Source of the DNA: Cannabis sativa
Lineage: Eukaryota; Streptophyta; Magnoliopsida; Rosales; Cannabaceae
Direction: 5' to 3'
NCBI RefSeq assembly: GCF_029168945.1
Contig: NC_083609.1
Coordinates: 21,697,501 to 21,761,500, forward strand
Length of the DNA: 64,000 nucleotides
Part shown: one piece after another, positions 60,364-64,000 of the stretch
Layout: each line of letters starts with the position of its first letter
Numbering within the stretch: the first letter of the stretch is position 1
Program-made: the position numbers and the translations under genes
The notes under the pieces: model-generated
Told to the model about the DNA's origin: nothing
Databases searched by the model: none
The model's input: the letters and a program-made list of their open reading frames with translations, nothing else

Positions 60364-62253
60364 TGTTGGAAATTATTTTACCAGGATCTTAGATCTACTC
60401 ACAAGTATGTTGATTAACACCCTAAATATGAACTTTCTAAACCGATGAAATAAACACATATAAAGTTTAGGAAACCTTACATTGGGTGTAGCGGAATTAA
60501 ATGACTCCTTCCGTTCAGATATCTAGCCCTTGATTCGTTTCTGTAGCAGAGCATTATCAATATCTGAACCTGGATCTCTTTCTCTGATTCTTTAGTGCTG
60601 AAACTCCTTCTTGTTGAATGTCTTTCTTCACGATCTTCCTCACTGTGATTGAGGTATCACTTGCTGTGTGTGGGCACTACTCTAACATTAAGTAATTTTC
60701 GAAATTGAAGAGGAAGAATAAAGAGAAAGGGTCGGCCAAAGATAGGGAGAGAGAAAGGCTCAGTTTTTTCTGAATGAAAAGTCAGAAGAAAAGTGTAATT
60801 TTCCTGAAGCCTTCATCTATTTATAGCATTCCACTAGGGTTAGGTTTGAATTATTTGGCATTAAAATAATGAAAATATCAGAGGGAAAACCCTACAAAAG
60901 TGGCCGGCCATACAATGTGGATTTGGGCCTCACTTTTTGCAATTTTGCAGTTTTATCTTTTCTGCATCTGATTTTCTCAAAAACGCCAATTTTCAAATTC
61001 AACCATTTAAATGCCAATTCTAACTATTTAATAACTATAAATAATTATTAAATAATATTGTCATTTATCATATTTCTTAATTGAACCATACAAAGTATCA
61101 TAATTAACAAATATGCCCCTAAAAATCTTTCTTTACAATTTCGCCCTTACTTAGTGAAAAATTCACAAATAGACATAGTTTAATTTGAGAATTATAATTG
61201 ATTAATCAAAACCAATTACATGAGTCTTACAAGCAATATTATCTCAACTAGTGTGGGGACCATGGGTCTATATAACCAAGCTTCCAATAAGCAGATCAAG
61301 AATTTATTACTAAAATTCACTAACTTATTAATTCTTCGTTGAATCCACGCATAGAACTTAGAATTGCACTCTCAGTATATAGAATGCTCTATATGTTCCA
61401 CCATATAGACACATCATTAGTTATCCATTGTTATAATCCTAATTTGATCAATGATCCTCTATATGAATGATCTACACTGTAAAGGGACTAGATTACCGTT
61501 ACACCCTACAATGTATTTAATGCTTAAAACACTTAACCCCATATAAATGATATTTCAGCTTATGTGAAATGAGATCTCCACCATTTATTTTCGTTTGGTC
61601 AAGCTCGAAGGAGATCATCCTTTACTTACTATTCGCCAGATAGAAGCTGTAGATTCCATGTTTATGTTAGCGCTCCCACTCAATTGCACTACCGTGTTCC
61701 CAAAATGTACGTATCACCCTGACCTAAAAGTAGGCTTAACTAACAAATCAAAGAACACGAATAGCCTCTTGATATTGAGCCTAATCATAACAGGATTAAG
61801 ATCATTTGATCTAGGATCAACTAGGCGATATTGACTTGAATAGATATTACGGTAAGTTTAATAAATCTAAGTCAAAGTTCAATATCGGTCCCTTCCGATG
61901 CATACTCCATGCATCCAACCTGAGCTTTACTTTAACCAATGCTCTGGAAAGAACATAGCAATTCTCCAAATGCAAGTAAACTTTGTTGTAGATTATCATA
62001 TCAGTAAAACCCTGTGTCTGATAAATCTAGGAAACTTTATTCACATAGTCATGTTTACTTTCCAATGTGTTGACAACACAATAAACAGGATCAAGTATGT
62101 GAAAAGGGTTTCAGATGAATTTATACATTATGTACATATAATCATGAAATAAATCATGTGAACCATGCAACATTAAATGTTATTTCTGATCTATATTAAT
62201 AAGTAAATCTGATTATATTGAAATGAGTTTTATTTAGGGCATAAAACCCAACA
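60364..62253 (-). repeat. 3' LTR of element E (mosaic of C and D types)
   Basis: TGTTGGAAATTATTTTACC ... AAAACCCAACA. Positions 60,364-62,105 resemble the C LTR (for example CCATGCATCCAACCTGAGCT near 61,907). Positions 62,115-62,253 match the end of the D LTR (CATGAAATAAATCATGTGAA) and not C. In the minus sense this is a D-type U3 start on a C-type body. Confidence 0.85.
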
Positions 62254-64000
62254 AACTCCCACTTGCACTAATATAAAACAAAATGTGCATTTCAAATAAT
62301 CTCAACACCTTGATATACAAATCAAGTGTAGTAGTAGTAAACTCCTCGTAATAGGATCTGAAAGGTTGAATTAAACACAACCTTTTCTCCACCATTACTC
62401 TTCCTTAATCACAAAATCATTGATAATGTGAAATTCCTCTCTCTATATGTCTACTCTCTTGGGATACTGGATTCTATACCTTTGGCAACTACTTTTTGGT
62501 TATTCAGGAAGTAACACTAGTAGTTAAGGTAATTTGGAATGGTGCCAAAAATGTATAGAACTTTCCTTAGACTGAATAAGTACCTTGCCTGCAACTTTAA
62601 CATTCAGTCTCTCTCTGGTAGACCTAGAGACTTCAGATAGGTTTTTACACTTCTCCAAAATCACTATTCCACCCCCAGAGTAATCACCATCTTATCAAAA
62701 AGATTTACTAGCACAAAGGCAAATTTCGAAATCTGATGTGGTGTAGTCTAAGAGTTTTAAACACACCCTTATAGACTAACATATAGTTCCTCTTCTTAAT
62801 CTTAAGATTTACTTGATTGTCTTCCAATGTTCTTCTCCTGGATTAATCTGATACCTACTCATTACTCCCACTCAACAGCAGGTGTCTGGTCTAAGGCATA
62901 CAAAAGCATATCTAAGACCTCTCACTGTTGATTTAAGAAATTCTTTCATGGCTTTATCTTTTCTGGAATAGTTGAGACTTTTCCTTAGATAAATAAAATC
63001 TATGCCTAAGAAGTTGTGAAGCTTCCATAGATTGCCATTAGAAAGAAAATGCTTCAGCATCTTACTAAAGTAAGTTGCTTGCATTAGAGTAAGTAATTAC
63101 CAGGTATGCCACAAGCCATAGGTTTAGATAAACTCAAACCTATAATACTAGGAATAGGAAGTTTTGTTAATTCCATTGAATAGACTTATAAACGAAAATT
63201 TCCTTTTATGTCCTTGTAATAGAAAACTTTAGGTTACTCCATGTGAATGGATCAAACTATAGTTCTTTTGGCTTTCTTCTTAGTTTCTTATCTTGACAAT
63301 CCATTACTTGTTTAAACTCACAATGGATTTTAATCACTAGTGTCTCCCAAGTCATAAGAAGGTGAGTTCCTAGAAACTCTCCCACTACGACAAGGTACCG
63401 TGAATTATGTCTAAGAAAACTAAATGGTATTAATCTCTTCGGTTGTGACAGGACAACAGAGGCAGTGGGATCATCATAAATAAGATGATACAACACTTTT
63501 GGAATCAAGAAATAAATATCTCCTTTATTTGCTACTTTATTTTCAGACTTAGTCATTATCTTAGAAAAGTAGTATTTATTTGAACAAACACTTTCTTGAC
63601 TATGGGATGGTCCACCCCTAATCACTTAGAATAGCTAACAAACCATGGTTAACAGTTCTAGATTTTCTTAAGATTTTGATTAGGTCATCCATGAATCTAG
63701 TAATGATTTACATTAAGTATACAACCATTACATCATTCTGAAATTGTATTACCATAGAAGGATTTAGGCAACGACTAGTAACTAATCACCAATATGCAAA
63801 TCAAAATTTCTGGGGAGGTAAGTTTGAATATAATTCAAAAATCAATTTAATGATCTTTGAACTGCATATCTACTAACTATTTCTCCACCCCTATCAGTTC
63901 GCAAGATCTTTAACCACTTACCTTAATGGTTTTAACCATTGCTAGAAATTAATGAAATTTTTCAGACATTTCAAATTTCTTTGCATAAGGTATAATCTAG
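62254..64000 (-). pseudogene. Collapsed Copia pol region of element E (partial)
   Basis: Collinear with 44,062-45,790 of element D at high identity, sharing its deletions and stops. The longest frame (63625-63257) covers the same integrase-RT hinge remnant. Cut off by the end of the window. Confidence 0.82.

Larger units (their letters stand above)
60364..64000 (-). mobile_element. Element E: left part of a D-type Copia element, cut by window end
   Basis: LTR 60364-62253 (1,890 bp), followed by an interior that matches element D from its first base (ACTCCCACTTGCACTAATATAAA) through all visible lesions. The other LTR and any target duplication lie outside the window. The LTR itself is a mosaic: up to about 62,105 it follows the C type, after that the D type. 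Confidence 0.88.

Noticed and set aside
1..64000. tRNA, rRNA, snoRNA or CRISPR features
   Set aside because: No cloverleaf with A/B boxes, no rRNA text and no regularly spaced direct repeats with unique spacers were seen; primer-site matches to initiator Met tRNA are retroelement features.

Overview
This is nuclear DNA of a flowering plant, almost certainly a eudicot. The genes have many short GT-AG introns, the spacers are very AT-rich, and most of the window is nested transposable elements. The left end reproduces the Arabidopsis At5g23395/At5g23390 gene neighbourhood. The species cannot be named from the sequence alone; I suspect a Rosales-type genome such as hop or hemp, but that is a guess.

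Region 1 (about 1-12,970) is the genic part. A MIA40 gene (minus, 979-3528, four exons, 161 aa, ending in SKL) lies head to head with a DUF639 membrane-protein gene (plus, 3847-10,162, ten exons, 721 aa). The 318-bp gap between them carries four TGGGCY-type site II motifs. A small G-patch protein gene (minus, 10,583-12,324, four coding exons plus a 5' UTR exon, 128 aa) converges on the DUF639 gene.

Region 2 (13,053-18,476) is a Copia-type LTR element (element A) with short LTRs and an intact ATACT target duplication. Its interior is not an ordinary decayed polyprotein. It holds a 39-bp tandem array and a dispersed set of small hairpins whose stems differ in sequence while the 8-nt loop stays close to CCTGAAGT. 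I consider this the most interesting signal in the window.

Region 3 (about 18,900-26,600) is a decayed MULE with its own set of covarying hairpins near both ends. A complete 5.4-kb CACTA element (19,576-24,958, duplication CAT) interrupts its reading frame. The CACTA element carries a minus-strand Ulp1-like protease relic and a small LINE tail with its own target duplication. A solo LTR (element B) follows at 27,359-29,300.

Region 4 (about 30,600-64,000) is layered transposons. A Pack-MULE with captured pieces of a P4-ATPase gene and a second gene is split by a 10.1-kb Copia element (C, 31,728-41,860, duplication AGTCC). An adjacent LINE is split by a 16-kb relative (D, 42,173-58,191, duplication CCATG). 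D contains an unclassified AT-rich insertion, itself holding a solo LTR (48,096-50,171, duplication ACCAT). A fourth copy (E) starts at 60,364 and runs out of the window. C keeps one long pol frame broken only by stops that look like C-to-T changes. D and E share the same decayed pol and so form a non-autonomous family. No tRNA, rRNA or CRISPR was seen.
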